Shown piece after piece: positions 19,701-28,297 of a stretch of 64,000 nt of DNA. The notes below the pieces were generated by a model. That model saw only the letters and a program-made list of their open reading frames with translations, searched no databases and was not told the DNA's origin. Every line of letters begins with the position of its first letter. Positions within the stretch are counted from its first letter, which is position 1. The position numbers and the translations under genes are program-made. The stretch comes from Adineta steineri (taxonomy: Eukaryota > Rotifera > Eurotatoria > Adinetida > Adinetidae), in NCBI GenBank assembly GCA_905250115.1, contig CAJNOI010000002.1, positions 209,926-273,925 on the forward strand, written 5' to 3'.

Positions 19701-22700
19701 GCAACTGATTCAGAAACTTTATCCGAACAAGTAACACATAAAATGACACTCTATGGAATACAAAAGAATACAATTGAAATGGCAATTGGTCAAGATATTA
19801 CATCACAAATAAAAGCATTGGAAAAGGAAAAACTAGAACGAAAAAATGTAACAGAAAGAAGAAGGAAAGAAATTGAGCAAGAATTAGAGAAGAAAAATTC
19901 GATTGAAATTGAGCAACTCAATGAATTAGAAAAAGAAAGGGAAAAACAACAAAAGATAATGACAGATGCAGAAAAAGTAATTGATGAACAAATAAAAAAT
20001 TTAAAAGAAAATCAAGAAGCCAAAGAACTTGGAATTATTGGTCAAGCAAAAAAATCAAATCGAAGTATTAAAATTGAACATGTTGAAATTGAAAAATCTT
20101 TACCAGAAGATGAAGATATTAACTTATACAAAGAAGAAATACAAGAATATAAAAACAATGGATTCAGAGGAAGTTTTCGAATAAAAGAAATTAAACCAAT
20201 CGATTGGGAAGCTGTCATTTCTGTAGCAGCTCTTGGTATTACTCAGCTAGTAAGCGGAGCAGCAATTGCAGTGTTTTCACTTGGTGCCGGCTCTACTATT
20301 GGAATGGGACTGATATTTGAAGGTGTGTCTGATCTTATAACTGCAGTGAAAGATGGAATTATTAATAGAAATTTCAGTTGGATATCTTATGGAATACAAA
20401 AAGCGATTAGTCTGACTGTCTCTCTTGTGTGTGCTGGAATGGGCGCAATTAAAGATGCAGCAAAAACGGCAGTCGCAGGAGTTAAACAAGTTGCATCAGT
20501 AGTAACAAAAACAGTTATGACAACAGTAACAAAAACAGGATGGAGAATAGCAGCAAAAGCGATGGGTACTGCTATTGCAAAAGGTGTCGCAAAAGAATTG
20601 GTCACGCAACTTGTTGATTATGGAGTAAATAAAGCGCTGATGCCAAGCATTGAAGAAGAAATAATGAAATTAGTAGAAAAGCCAATACAGGATGCGTTGA
20701 TAAACAATGATAAAATTAAAAAAATGTTGGAATTAGATGGATTAAATAGGAAACGTACATATGAAATGCTAATTAAAAAAAAGGCACTTGAACTTTTGAA
20801 TCCACAGCAACATGGAGGAAGTAATGCTTTGGTAACAATTGCAGAAGGTATAGCTAAGGGAATAGCGTCGAATAAAATACCCGGCTTATCAACAATGATG
20901 CAAATTAAAGAAGCAGGTGATGCATTAAATGCTCTAGTAAACTTTGTACCTAAATTTTTAGAAGACTTGAATCAAGCAATAAATGAAATATTTGAAAAAG
21001 AAGATATTCAAAAACAATTGGGTGACTTTCAAAACAAACAAGCAATGAATACAGAAACAACAACTATTAGTACGAAACAACAAAACAGCCAAGAGAACAT
21101 GAACGAAAATACTTTGACTAGAACAAGTGATTATCATGAAGAAAGACAACAAAATGATATTGATATAAGTCAAAGTAATGAGCAAGAGCAAAAAGTAGGA
21201 TTAAACAGAGAAAGTAAATCTTCAGATCAATTGTGCCAAACTTTAGCAGGAAGTATGTCAACAAATATGTGTAATATAATAAAAAACAAATTAATTACAC
21301 CTATTACTCANNNNNNNNNNAATATGTGTAATATAATAAAAAACAAATTAATTACACCTATTACTCATGCTGGTATTAACGTTGGAATGCAGCATTTATC
21401 AGCAGGATTAGATAGGAATTTACAGGAGGAAATCGGAACTTTTCAAGCAGAAAGACGCGTTGAATTTTTTCAAGATAAAGATAGGAATAATCGAATACCA
21501 GAAGAATATAAAAAAGGAATGAAAGATCCAGTCGCTATGGCAAAGGTAGATGAGATGATAAAGGATTTAGACAATGATGGAGAAGCTGGATTGCCTCATC
21601 TAGGATCAATTGGAGAGGAAATAGGGAGACCAATAAAAGTTCTAGATGAAAAAGGACATGTTATTCGTATCATTGGTGAGCATAAAGGTGGTGCACCAGT
21701 TGAAGTAGAATATCATAAACCTACTGCTGATAATCCCCGAGGTCACTGGACTTTACCAGGAGGAAAAGAACCTAAAGTAAATAATTCTGGAAAAAATAAT
21801 TGTTTGTTTAATGTTATTGCAGAACAAACAAACAAGGATCCTAATCAACTAAGAGCAAATACTGTTACTAGAATGGAAAATAATAAAGCAATACTTGCTA
21901 ATCAAGCTTTTGATATCATGAGATTAGAACAATATAAACAGAGTGCCTTGACAATGGGTGGTATTGAATTACGGGGTCAATCTGTATATTTCGATGATAA
22001 AGAAACTGATGAACTAATTAAATTAGTAGAGTCTGAATTTAATGGCCGAATAGACGCACCAAAAGATTTAGATATTATTAAGGCGCAAGACGATAATGAA
22101 AATTCCGTTCCAATTTCAAAACATCATCTAATTCCAGAAGCGAAAATAAGAGAAGATTTTAAAATACTTGTTAAGAGCCATAAAGGAGATAAGCATAGTC
22201 TCAAAACAAAACTAAATGAATATATAAACCATCCAAACAATGCCATTGCAAAAGAGAGATTTATTAAAGTTTTCAACTTGAAAGAAAATCTTAAAGTCCT
22301 CGATAGACCAGAAGCAGTAGCAATTGAAATCCAAAAGGCAGTATCCTGGCATCCAAATAATCTTAGAATTGGGCCAGACGCAGGCTTAAGAAAAGATGAT
22401 CCTATAAAGTGTAAGACGCCATTTGAAATCGATATTCCAGTAGCAGATGAGAAGACAGCAGAAGTTTTGAAGCAGTACGTTGAAGAAAATAATAGAGGTA
22501 GTCAAGTTAATATTTTAGAAACATTAAATGAACTTCCAAGTAATGTAGAACATTTTGGTTGGAAAATACATAATAGAAAGTATAAAGTTGATACTACAAT
22601 AAAAATAGGAAAAATGTCTCTTTTTTTAAAACTAAATAGAGCACAAAACGCAGTGTTTAATATTTCTCGATGTAGGCGACAGCAAAATCTTCATCCATAA
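10731..22700 (+). CDS. Giant ankyrin / C48 protease / SecA-like ATPase fusion protein
   Basis: Intronless frame; the first ATG is at 10731, and an in-frame TTG 18 nt upstream is unlikely as a eukaryotic start. It reads 3,989 residues as assembled, about 3,970 if the assembly gap is closed. Ankyrin repeats lie at ~156-247, then a long Asn/Ile/Lys-rich helical region. A Ulp1/C48-type protease shows DNHW (His ~1784), Asp ~1803, Gln ~1839 and YNCG (Cys ~1845). A SecA-like DEAD ATPase follows with Walker A TGEGKT (2288-2293), DEVDSMLIDG (from 2391), FGLTGTLG, ATNIAGRGTDI and NVGRTSRTG. Then come TPR (~2903-2954), coiled coil (~3024-3090), a hydrophobic Gly/Ala-rich segment (~3160-3310), an OTU-like segment and an HNH/AHH-like C-terminus. 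No signal peptide. Bacterial SecA drives protein export; its role here is unknown. Transfer from bacteria, probably mosaic, is inferred. Confidence 0.88.
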   Translation: MDQFIQLPQDLLKELLDFLNLSQKLSNEVITKTIEEILGKYLLKTDSIKLNRTTNNNLQEPSHIYLFILDCFVDLDLISSSQFHAINNRSLAIKLETLLTKKILSKLYQNLKCCQESITIFQLFSCTGNDDDNKNLLNEVQEFFKKYPQYKNKFGIYGTSVLYAATKYGNLEIVKYLIETVGCQLNLQNPRLLLPNGNELLSNENTPLHGACYFQHLDIVEYLLKHDNIDLNLKNSFCQTPKMIAESNKSQSVLQQLNQFSKKSEMFYIVLNETTNFDEEYGEIVKKFILKDSESIEEIIEENFCDIKNEKQSLVGISNIEQLQWITFAIFKVSKEVFVFFVKDEFSSSYSLCSYERRKDEIVEVVKKNFKNTFSIKVIEKRNREEDDEISNNQGIALALYKMNIIIEFFKDKTVKKEQYNKKFEETNFSIYGGDTNNNKRREIIFDFEKLFVKIGLSRAIRTTETLEKILTSLKNIVKNEKNYVLDGDQLVKLTNFLENRNFTRVNDNEIDLKEIIIEILLQLKNRGQMINNQRIQNNLQNYYEENRSHLNKIQEFDELLHQDARDNQIKGCLIIALDYQKDFLFSIGKLIPALEYFDQFIKLLDDHYQKRQELEIQKIKLNKKLSILNSEVQKNNEKERKQCEESIKISFKISEIQKQLDYYLAKAEISESVNIDDLVILLGENLTDEYKFSQETINKIIEVGKRIGENEELALALVKIFEKISSDENHSSNKIEEVFNKLLSKISLSEESVEIIINLHQEFLINLNQNSNLLKYLHGILIENSNSKNRTKAFEILKSSKFYSNDLEYIKQIMKLEETSFQNDTTIAEDCLIQVQNRNKLTWNLFEKLTQYFPTHIDIIETIIKEVVEQNLQKLPESFIKNFQEHINSLSSVSTLSDKENQMKFIIKICKLLIKNKYLINLNKIQSHIGNLLSINTDESLQDEILGMIFIEFSNGDQIDNELIEKIKLLSDKNQYAQNIMNLIEKDSIDDNLSILKNSRNDLIKRKQALFMIVSPPINLLESLIAYEPYLRADAFKILPNDLEIDFSIIAQAIYNDENIHIEDVSKFIDKIKNKGNFSIILPAIIHRFYNDQQSEVLKLLDEISRSEEKQGEEFVEYLLNLIENTYVNQIRSQLITIIENCMANNKDLETIQIKKQKIDSDGIINEIEPSLIDELNQLKTISLIHENTFENLSKNIQQRNGIVTQNEIILLIDALVDPTKQESISDLLLQIDLTQGLDNTITTRLYEKIISNPKLIQYPSLVAIITINLNKNREVPNPIIKTLWEEFLLLPEDSSDKTKILLKQNLIYIIMLLVTQNNQIPMDVLKKLVNIFTNQQEDVQLRIVIEKFLSKSIEIISEQEVCTLVIQSLKDVALQFRNNQNEDLLNKFVFSNLRKYVDYQFLNNFYQQLKVRAGVIEDDKGIQELNKFFKEEKTPLKIFQLLNALNIQFSNSQTLDTTIFKEFHQDEWTKEILASQLIIEIFKIKQNYDEGINEFELEKFRDYIQLLTSQKNHAVEDLLEILIIKQNIDEFNLETLNDILYILVSLASVDDYEKNQIFDILQNGHADFYIQLQSIWLAKRLKYFDIKFTNENLKELNQYLPYKPETINLFFDRVNQSSQTIDELIEFFTTLANSGLTFESSQTFLINELIEKTTLEKLLIRLGEKLVGLILSKRFPFYQDYLRSKKNYKNYHLSSKKTTSRKNAYNQANTTEWYTAEDIAQITSEWMKEFNTSTEGKKLRVTQALGRQDNMSLSTILNKVIVEYKQEKDIIFIIPLNIADNHWVTAALVPDQEKNIVLYKDSLGEENLIEERDEIEKIFKAADLSNFEFKYNRSSEQVDDYNCGIFALANMKIMAKELTSLNNQKQYFIKNFEYNKNFVNQEQAVQLRKETFPKMYALSLCESFKRREIVDHHLPELKHLEELLRNKTIITTEENNQWELSIALPQEENLIENDYKYLYVIKINDTNSLNVDFTQTSDLKRKLIQGLGITEIYEENKTFVKILDENLTELNQKEKKLNPIEKVSLGDKEIEELLGQLDVDITEFNKDILRENLGLKEENNVPPSTIKNQNEIIDIQDCELLYKLHQKLTKILTCAGWLLKSIDQLLSHVNSKLKLEHLLNSLDPIYEYNLREYDQNMKGKSVFQVLMTTASQKWITEIHNLAIFQTFKGSHIKDLNELKQEIFLEEIHKQFLSDEYENIKTFYDEKRSEICPEFTIIKQWKTNEIYQWAKKLKLTRNKISHYEIIAIIKRAVEITSKFPPREIQLLSLIILLNPKKNHGRLAQINTGEGKTTIVAMLAAFKALEGHQVDIVTSSPELAKPQSEEQAKFYLLFGLTCAHNGQDSPIDIKQRYQANIVYGAAGNFQGDILRDEYSKLEIRQGRRCDVAIVDEVDSMLIDGKNHIVMLSSSMPGMDNLESLLAAIWIQIGEVTKSVKEINGKWYFIDQENALDNHGKLRSDLVEHAYCIEGTREQFIKDCTEKHIRKLIRDEDNLSPSDKENLEEYPEIKIPKHLRELVIKTQLKKWISSAIHAKYKCKNNQDYVIKNGRIAPVDASNTGIVQQNMNWNDGLHQFLQLKHGAKITPENFTTNFISNVTYFKRYSPNIFGLTGTLGSNNARELLNETYNVDSVIIPPFKQKQYKELTPIICDQEDDWYMNIVQSSMNKLRNGRGVLIITKYIQQVEEIRNRLINEGYNKEKIKIYKTEEDSMKIIQQELKHGEIIIATNIAGRGTDIRASDIIENNGGLHVCVTFLPANERVEQQNVGRTSRTGNKGTGQFILLTKNGKNDFKRLKRTRDEDEETGLQSAKTQINQVIIKDEIFTLFCKLLDDIDDSDNRLQASIEKSILKIKLRAIEERFGIWLKMEETAAFTTKTENNEMEKNFEEFKGQILNDKKNDKLIQNSYFHVLIGNEFLRIKEYDKAIEEFTKATKLDEYFQVNAFYNRGYARIAQYGNNIEHKQIVEAIEDFRKAKKIIEENFEPLLNIIQQAATDSETLSEQVTHKMTLYGIQKNTIEMAIGQDITSQIKALEKEKLERKNVTERRRKEIEQELEKKNSIEIEQLNELEKEREKQQKIMTDAEKVIDEQIKNLKENQEAKELGIIGQAKKSNRSIKIEHVEIEKSLPEDEDINLYKEEIQEYKNNGFRGSFRIKEIKPIDWEAVISVAALGITQLVSGAAIAVFSLGAGSTIGMGLIFEGVSDLITAVKDGIINRNFSWISYGIQKAISLTVSLVCAGMGAIKDAAKTAVAGVKQVASVVTKTVMTTVTKTGWRIAAKAMGTAIAKGVAKELVTQLVDYGVNKALMPSIEEEIMKLVEKPIQDALINNDKIKKMLELDGLNRKRTYEMLIKKKALELLNPQQHGGSNALVTIAEGIAKGIASNKIPGLSTMMQIKEAGDALNALVNFVPKFLEDLNQAINEIFEKEDIQKQLGDFQNKQAMNTETTTISTKQQNSQENMNENTLTRTSDYHEERQQNDIDISQSNEQEQKVGLNRESKSSDQLCQTLAGSMSTNMCNIIKNKLITPITXXXXNMCNIIKNKLITPITHAGINVGMQHLSAGLDRNLQEEIGTFQAERRVEFFQDKDRNNRIPEEYKKGMKDPVAMAKVDEMIKDLDNDGEAGLPHLGSIGEEIGRPIKVLDEKGHVIRIIGEHKGGAPVEVEYHKPTADNPRGHWTLPGGKEPKVNNSGKNNCLFNVIAEQTNKDPNQLRANTVTRMENNKAILANQAFDIMRLEQYKQSALTMGGIELRGQSVYFDDKETDELIKLVESEFNGRIDAPKDLDIIKAQDDNENSVPISKHHLIPEAKIREDFKILVKSHKGDKHSLKTKLNEYINHPNNAIAKERFIKVFNLKENLKVLDRPEAVAIEIQKAVSWHPNNLRIGPDAGLRKDDPIKCKTPFEIDIPVADEKTAEVLKQYVEENNRGSQVNILETLNELPSNVEHFGWKIHNRKYKVDTTIKIGKMSLFLKLNRAQNAVFNISRCRRQQNLHP
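21264..21367. other. 10-N assembly gap flanked by a 47-bp duplicate
   Basis: Positions 21264-21310 and 21321-21367 are identical, separated by ten Ns (21311-21320). This is the signature of two overlapping contigs joined without merging, not biology. Duplicate plus gap totals 57 bp, so the frame survives by chance, adding 19 artificial codons to the giant gene. Confidence 0.9.
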
Positions 22701-24779
22701 TTTAGAATAGTTCCAAATGAAATTCAATCATATACATAATTATGAAAAATAATTGTTTTATATGATAGCTCTTCTTAGTCTTTGCATCTCCTAATAATCC
22801 AGAGTATACAGGAATAACATAGTATTTTGACATAGTAATCAGTAATAGCTTCTTTTAGTTTCCCAGTAAGACCGATTTTCTTAGCAAACTCACTCGCGTC
22901 TCTTCTAAAACATCATTTATAGGGTTAGAAAATATAGAGGAATATTTTTCAAGCATATTAAGTCTGATTCAAATAAATCATTAGTAAATAACTTTCACAA
23001 AAAAAACCTGGAATTTTCATCTTTGGTTAATCTATGAAGTTTATTAAACCGTTAACAGACATCAAGGATTCTAAAGAAAAAAATTTCTTCGAAAAGTTCA
23101 CAACTCAAACAAGTAGTTTAATCATTTTTCAAATTTTCAAAAATAATTGTTGTATTTTTTATTTGTGATGTACTTTGATCTTTGCCCATGACAAGAATAC
23201 GATTCTAAGCACATTGTATATTTTTGTCCGTTTTTTATGTAGTATCATTTTTTTATGTACTATCATTTTTTGCGAACATGTTTCATTAAGTTTTTTTGTA
23301 CTCTCGATGTTTTCTTTGTTTTTTATTCATTTTTTTTGTATAACCATAATCATCAATTACACAAGCATGTACTCGAAAGACATAACTTAAAACATTACTA
23401 GTGTATCTACTGACTCTGACTTTCTATAAAATGTATTTTCTCATATAATTTTTTCTTGTTTATGTAAATGCAGAGCGAGGAGAGGAATATCCTTCCGCAC
23501 TTTTCCTCGGTATGTGTCTTTCTTTATTCTACTGCACACTTATTGTTAACGATATCGAAAAATTCTCAAAATGTGGACGCAGCTTGATAAAAATTCTATT
23601 TACTAAATTGTCAAAATCAAATGCACAATGCAACAAATGCCTACTAATACTGTCACTCTTAATGATGATCTTCCTCTGCAGTGACTGTTTGCAACATTTC
23701 AAAAACAATCGACAAGAACAAGAATACTAATATGTTGTAGATTTCGAAGAAATTAGCTTATCGACGATAGTCGAATAGGCTGAAAAGGTTAAAATGAATG
23801 GTTTATTCTCAAAGTCAATGGTAACTACGTCTTGATCGAACTATTATCGAAGTACATATTATGCTTCAAAAACTTCAATTATACAAACTTCTAATTCTCA
23901 AAATCAGATCAACATGAATATACTGAACATATACATGTATATTGACATCTAACAGAAAGCAGAAATTTTAGTTCAACTAACGAATGATCTAATATGATAT
24001 ACTCAATCACTATAGAAACAAAACGTTTATATGGTAAAAAAGTTAACAAAAATAAAATTAATGGTCTCTCTTATCTTGCAAAACTATCAGTCAACTGATT
24101 AAGTGTATGAATCAAGGATAAATTTATGTTACAATATAAATGTATTCAATAATAAATATCAATGATCTATGTACAAGAACTTCATCAGTTATGAAGGTGG
24201 ACTTTATCAAAATGCGTTCAATCAAAAACTACCTTAACAACTTGATGAATTTATCCTTCGAACATATCGTTGATAATTACAATTTAATGAAAGAGCAAAT
24301 GATTATTAAAGACAAGATATAAGCAGAAACTCATCATTCACAATTGTAGATCAATGTTTGATCAGATTATACATTGTTCAACTATGTGAGATCATCTGCG
24401 AAACTATGACATATTATTATACAATCAAGTATCTTGAATAATTAACGATTCACTTCCGTAAACAACATCAGGTAAAATACATTTAATATATAAAAGAGAT
24501 TAATTTGTTATGAATTTTGAAATGAAAACAGTGTGTTTAAGGCAATGATATTTATCTTTTTCCTATTCATTGTAAAACCTCTTATTTCTGCTCTTGTATT
24601 CAAAATCTTTTATTATTTTCTTTTTCTTATTTTTCATATTTTTTATATACATCATTTTGTGTCAAATTATTTTAATCCAGAGTATTATATATCTAATAAA
24701 GATCATGAAATGAGCATTATGTGATTTGAATCAGTTCGATATATACATTCTTTCTTATTTTAATAAATACGATTTACTC
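22701..24779. other. Intergenic DNA downstream of the giant gene
   Basis: AT-rich. No clear AATAAA close to the stop codon. Short frames are not supported by composition or splice sites. No RNA gene or repeat recognised. Confidence 0.45.
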
Positions 24780-24876
24780 GGAGTGTGGATGCAATTGAAG
24801 ACACAAATTTATTTTCTATGTAATCTATCTTGAGAATGAAGATAAAGAAGAAGAACTCTCATCTACACCCTCAAGA
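24780..24876. repeat. Degenerate GT-rich hairpin, fourth copy
   Basis: Left arm GGAGTGTGGATG near 24780 and right arm CTACACCCTCAAGATT ending near 24876, with a longer loop than other copies. The CTCAAGAT end matches, reverse-complemented, the start of the copy at 3408. It directly abuts the second copy of the inverted remnant. Confidence 0.55.
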
Positions 24877-25262
24877 TTTTTTGTTATTTGTTTATTTAAA
24901 TTTGAAATATAAAAGAACAATTAAGTTGAATAAACTTACTAATATATTTTTTTCATTTATTGATTGATTGTTATTCATAAGAATATCATTTACAAAATTC
25001 TCTGATGGAAATACTTCATTAAAATATGTTTTCAAACAAAACTTTCTTCATTAATATTATTAAGAAATGTTATATCTTTATCTAATTTAGAATTGTCATC
25101 TAAATAATTTAATATCAAGAAAAAAATTTTTATGATTATATAAATTGAAATTGATTAATTTATCGTTGTAAGATAGTCTTTGAAGCAATCGACAATATAT
25201 AGAGCGATATCACGTCAGATATTATGAGATGCACATATAGCCATACAAAACGAAAGAAAGAA
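24877..25262 (-). pseudogene. Decayed gene or element remnant, copy 2 of an inverted pair
   Basis: The minus strand matches 3496-4050 in the same block order. Copy 2 lacks the ~85-bp extra block of copy 1 and the ~320 bp that precede the hairpin at 4371. It keeps a peptide resembling copy 1 (SENFVNDILMNNN). Both copies are interrupted by stops. Together the two copies flank the intronless-gene island in opposite orientations. Confidence 0.55.
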
Positions 25263-25682
25263 GCATTGCATTTGTTTGACATCACCTAGTAAAAGATGAA
25301 AATATGTTCGACACAGTTGAGAAATATACTACAAGCAGCTTTGTTTAATAATCATATATACGTTGCCGGGAGTCCACATGTACAACAGTTAGTACGTTTC
25401 TTGATTTATTCATCAATTATGTAATTTTTGTTGTTTGTAAAGTGTGACCATTGTTATACTTTTTATTATTAAAAAAGAAGACAAATTAGTCATATTTTAC
25501 AGAATTTATTCACTAACATCATTTTATTGGAAAAAATTTAAAACAATAAAATAAGATTTTTTAACAAATAGTTTAGTAGATTAATGTATGAATTTTATTT
25601 TTACACATAAAACATAGGAAAATATAAAAGAAGTAATATCATTTTGATTTTGATTTAATTCAATTAAATATATTTTTGTAGC
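25263..25682. other. Short intergenic stretch
   Basis: AT-rich DNA between the remnant and the PLAC8-like gene, including that gene's 3' flank. Nothing further recognised. Confidence 0.4.
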
Positions 25683-26192
25683 TTACATCGGTTGTGAAAT
25701 AACTGGTGGACCTTCACCAGCCTTAAAAGCCACTTTTGGTTGAGCGTCTAATAAAAAAGAAACACAAGTTCTTTTATATATAAGTTTTGTATATATATAT
25801 ATAATATACCTCTGCCTTTCATTTCACGAGCTTCTTGACAAAGTGCACATGGGCCACAACACAACGTTGTTAGAAGGTCACCACATGATGGATTTTCTTT
25901 TAAATTATATTTTTCACGCATTTTTTGTCGTTCCATCATATGTGGAATAAAGCATAGGTAACAGTTTGCTAAAAGTCCATATGCACAACACATTAAAAAA
26001 CAATTTTTTCCACTGATTTTATTGGCATTTGAACCAAATAAACATGGTGTGCAACAAAATCCATAACAACATGAACCACAATCATTACAACAACCAAATA
26101 AATCTTCTACAATACATAAAAATGATCATATATAACTATATATATCATAATAATCAATTTAACTTACCATTCCATTCATTTTCACCCGGCAT
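25683..26192 (-). CDS. PLAC8-family cysteine-rich small protein
   Basis: Three exons, complement of 26168-26192, 25810-26106 and 25683-25747, join in frame to 128 residues with GT-AG junctions. The PLAC8 pattern is clear: DLFGCCNDCGSCCYGFCCTP, then NCFLMCCAYGLLANCYLCF, a basic linker, and CCGPCALCQEAREMKGR. Two short hydrophobic cysteine-rich segments suggest membrane association, as in cornifelin/PLAC8 and plant cadmium-resistance relatives. The exact function in invertebrates is not known, and the family alone does not say whether this copy acts in metal transport or cell-size control. The first coding exon is only 25 nt. Confidence 0.88.
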
Positions 26193-28297
26193 GATTAAAA
26201 TAATATAATAAAAAAATGTCGAAAAATAGTTTATATCTAAAATATTATGAAAAATAAGAATAATATCATCGATAATTACATGAAAATGTAATTCTAGTTC
26301 AAGATTTCACAAGCAAAAATGAATAATTGGTAAAGTAGAACAGTATTCTTCACAAAAAATATTGTACAGTATGATCATTAGCGCATACTTACCTAATCTT
26401 ACCACGATACACAAAAACAACATAAATGGAGCAAGTATGCATTTGTTTAGTGTATTACAGCCTCAAAAGGTATGTACAATGTGTCAATTTATCATTAATA
26501 TATGATATATATAAGGTAGTTATGCTTGACTGATATTTGCTACGGAATTGAGAAGAAAAAAAACTTGTTTTTCTCAATATGTGCTTGAATGGATCAATCA
26601 TATATGAATATTTCTCATGCTTTGTCCTATTATCTTTGCTAACAAGGCAATAAATGCGATATTTTTTACCAAATTTTGTATTGTTTCATTGTACATAAAT
26701 GGTTTTGTAATGTCGCAGATAAAAAAAGTATCAAAATAATGGTGACATATATATATATGGGTCATATTTGTTATTCACATAAAATTATTATACATATCAG
26801 TTGAAAATATCACGTTTTCGTTAATAACATGTCAGAAAGGTAATAAAATATTAATACGCAACAAGAAAAAGTGAGTGGGTTACTAGCAAACATATAAACA
26901 AATAACGAGAATACATTATTTTCGCGTAGGTTAATATTTTTGTCAATATAATTTATTGGTACCAATAAACTATTGTGTATTGGTAGATTTTTATTATATG
27001 TATGATTAAATAATGTAATACAATATCAAGTCATCTAAAAACTTACTTGTTCTTATATAAGTTTTTAAATTATGACGAATGATTAATTTCTTAATACTAC
27101 TCTTAATAACATATTAGAGAGCTGAATCAAATGGTTCTGACAAAAAGTTTCTACTATTCATATAAATAATAGTCGATAAAATTTATTGTTCATAAGAGCA
27201 TTTAAAATATTTCATTCAGACTTAGCATTTGATTTCATCTAGTATTACAGATAAATTCACGTCTCGTAGTCCATTTTCTTTGAAATAGTAAATAATGAAA
27301 TAATTAATTAGTAGATATATGGAAGTACGTTTAAATAATTACTATAAACATCGATATAAATATGAAATTGATTTGTGATCATAATTAAATAATATGAGTA
27401 AAACCGAAATATTTATATACTATATGCAGAGAAAGATTTCACGAAACGATAATTATTCATCTATATAATCATTGTGAATGTAGATTATCGTAATATTTCA
27501 TATTGAAATTAGAATAATTTTCAATATTTATTCAAATACTTCTGGAATAAAATATCTGGTACTTGTTCATCAATGTAAAATATGGTAGAATTACATTATT
27601 TATACTTCACTTTCAGGGTCTGTATACATATTAGTTTATTCAAACACAAGACATCTGTTTTGTTGGGCTGTCAAGGTTAATAGACAAGAAAGTAACGATA
27701 ACCTCTGGTAAACCAACTTCTTTCGTTCAAAAAAAAAAACCAAAATGTAAAGATGACTTTTATGTTTTATGATACTAAAAAAAAATATAAGAAATGTATT
27801 AAAATCCTTGGTTTGGTATCATTAAAAAGGCTTCACCTTCATTTCAAATTTCACTCAACACAACAACTATAATAAAATTACTTCAAAAGTGTCATTTTTC
27901 TATAAATCTCATTTTATTTCGCCATTGCACTAACCTCTCACTAAAATACATTACCAGATATCCAACAAGTAATGGCGCTGTTTATCATTCTTGTAACATA
28001 ACACTATTGCATAGAAGAACTACGTGTCATTTTTCTTCTATAATATTAGTAACAGAACGAAAGAAAAAGCTATTCGTAATAACTGTGTATATGAATAGAT
28101 GGAGTGATTGATATATACATCTCATCTATGATTTCGTCTAGTTCTTTTACTACTTTTGTATACATATTTAATAGATAAAAATTATTACAGTCACGAATAT
28201 GTAATTATTTCGATTTATAATTTATATTCATTTCATATAGAACAAGAACATTGATTTTTTTTCTCTAAACAGTTGTATATATATATATACCCAGTCG
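26193..28297. other. Intergenic DNA between the PLAC8-like and ERMP1-like genes
   Basis: Divergent promoters for the two flanking genes must lie here, but no named element stands out. AT-rich with short TA microsatellites. No supported gene. Confidence 0.45.

Noticed and set aside
21264-21367. 47-bp tandem duplication as a genuine protein repeat
   Set aside because: A ten-N gap lies exactly between identical copies, which points to unmerged contig ends.
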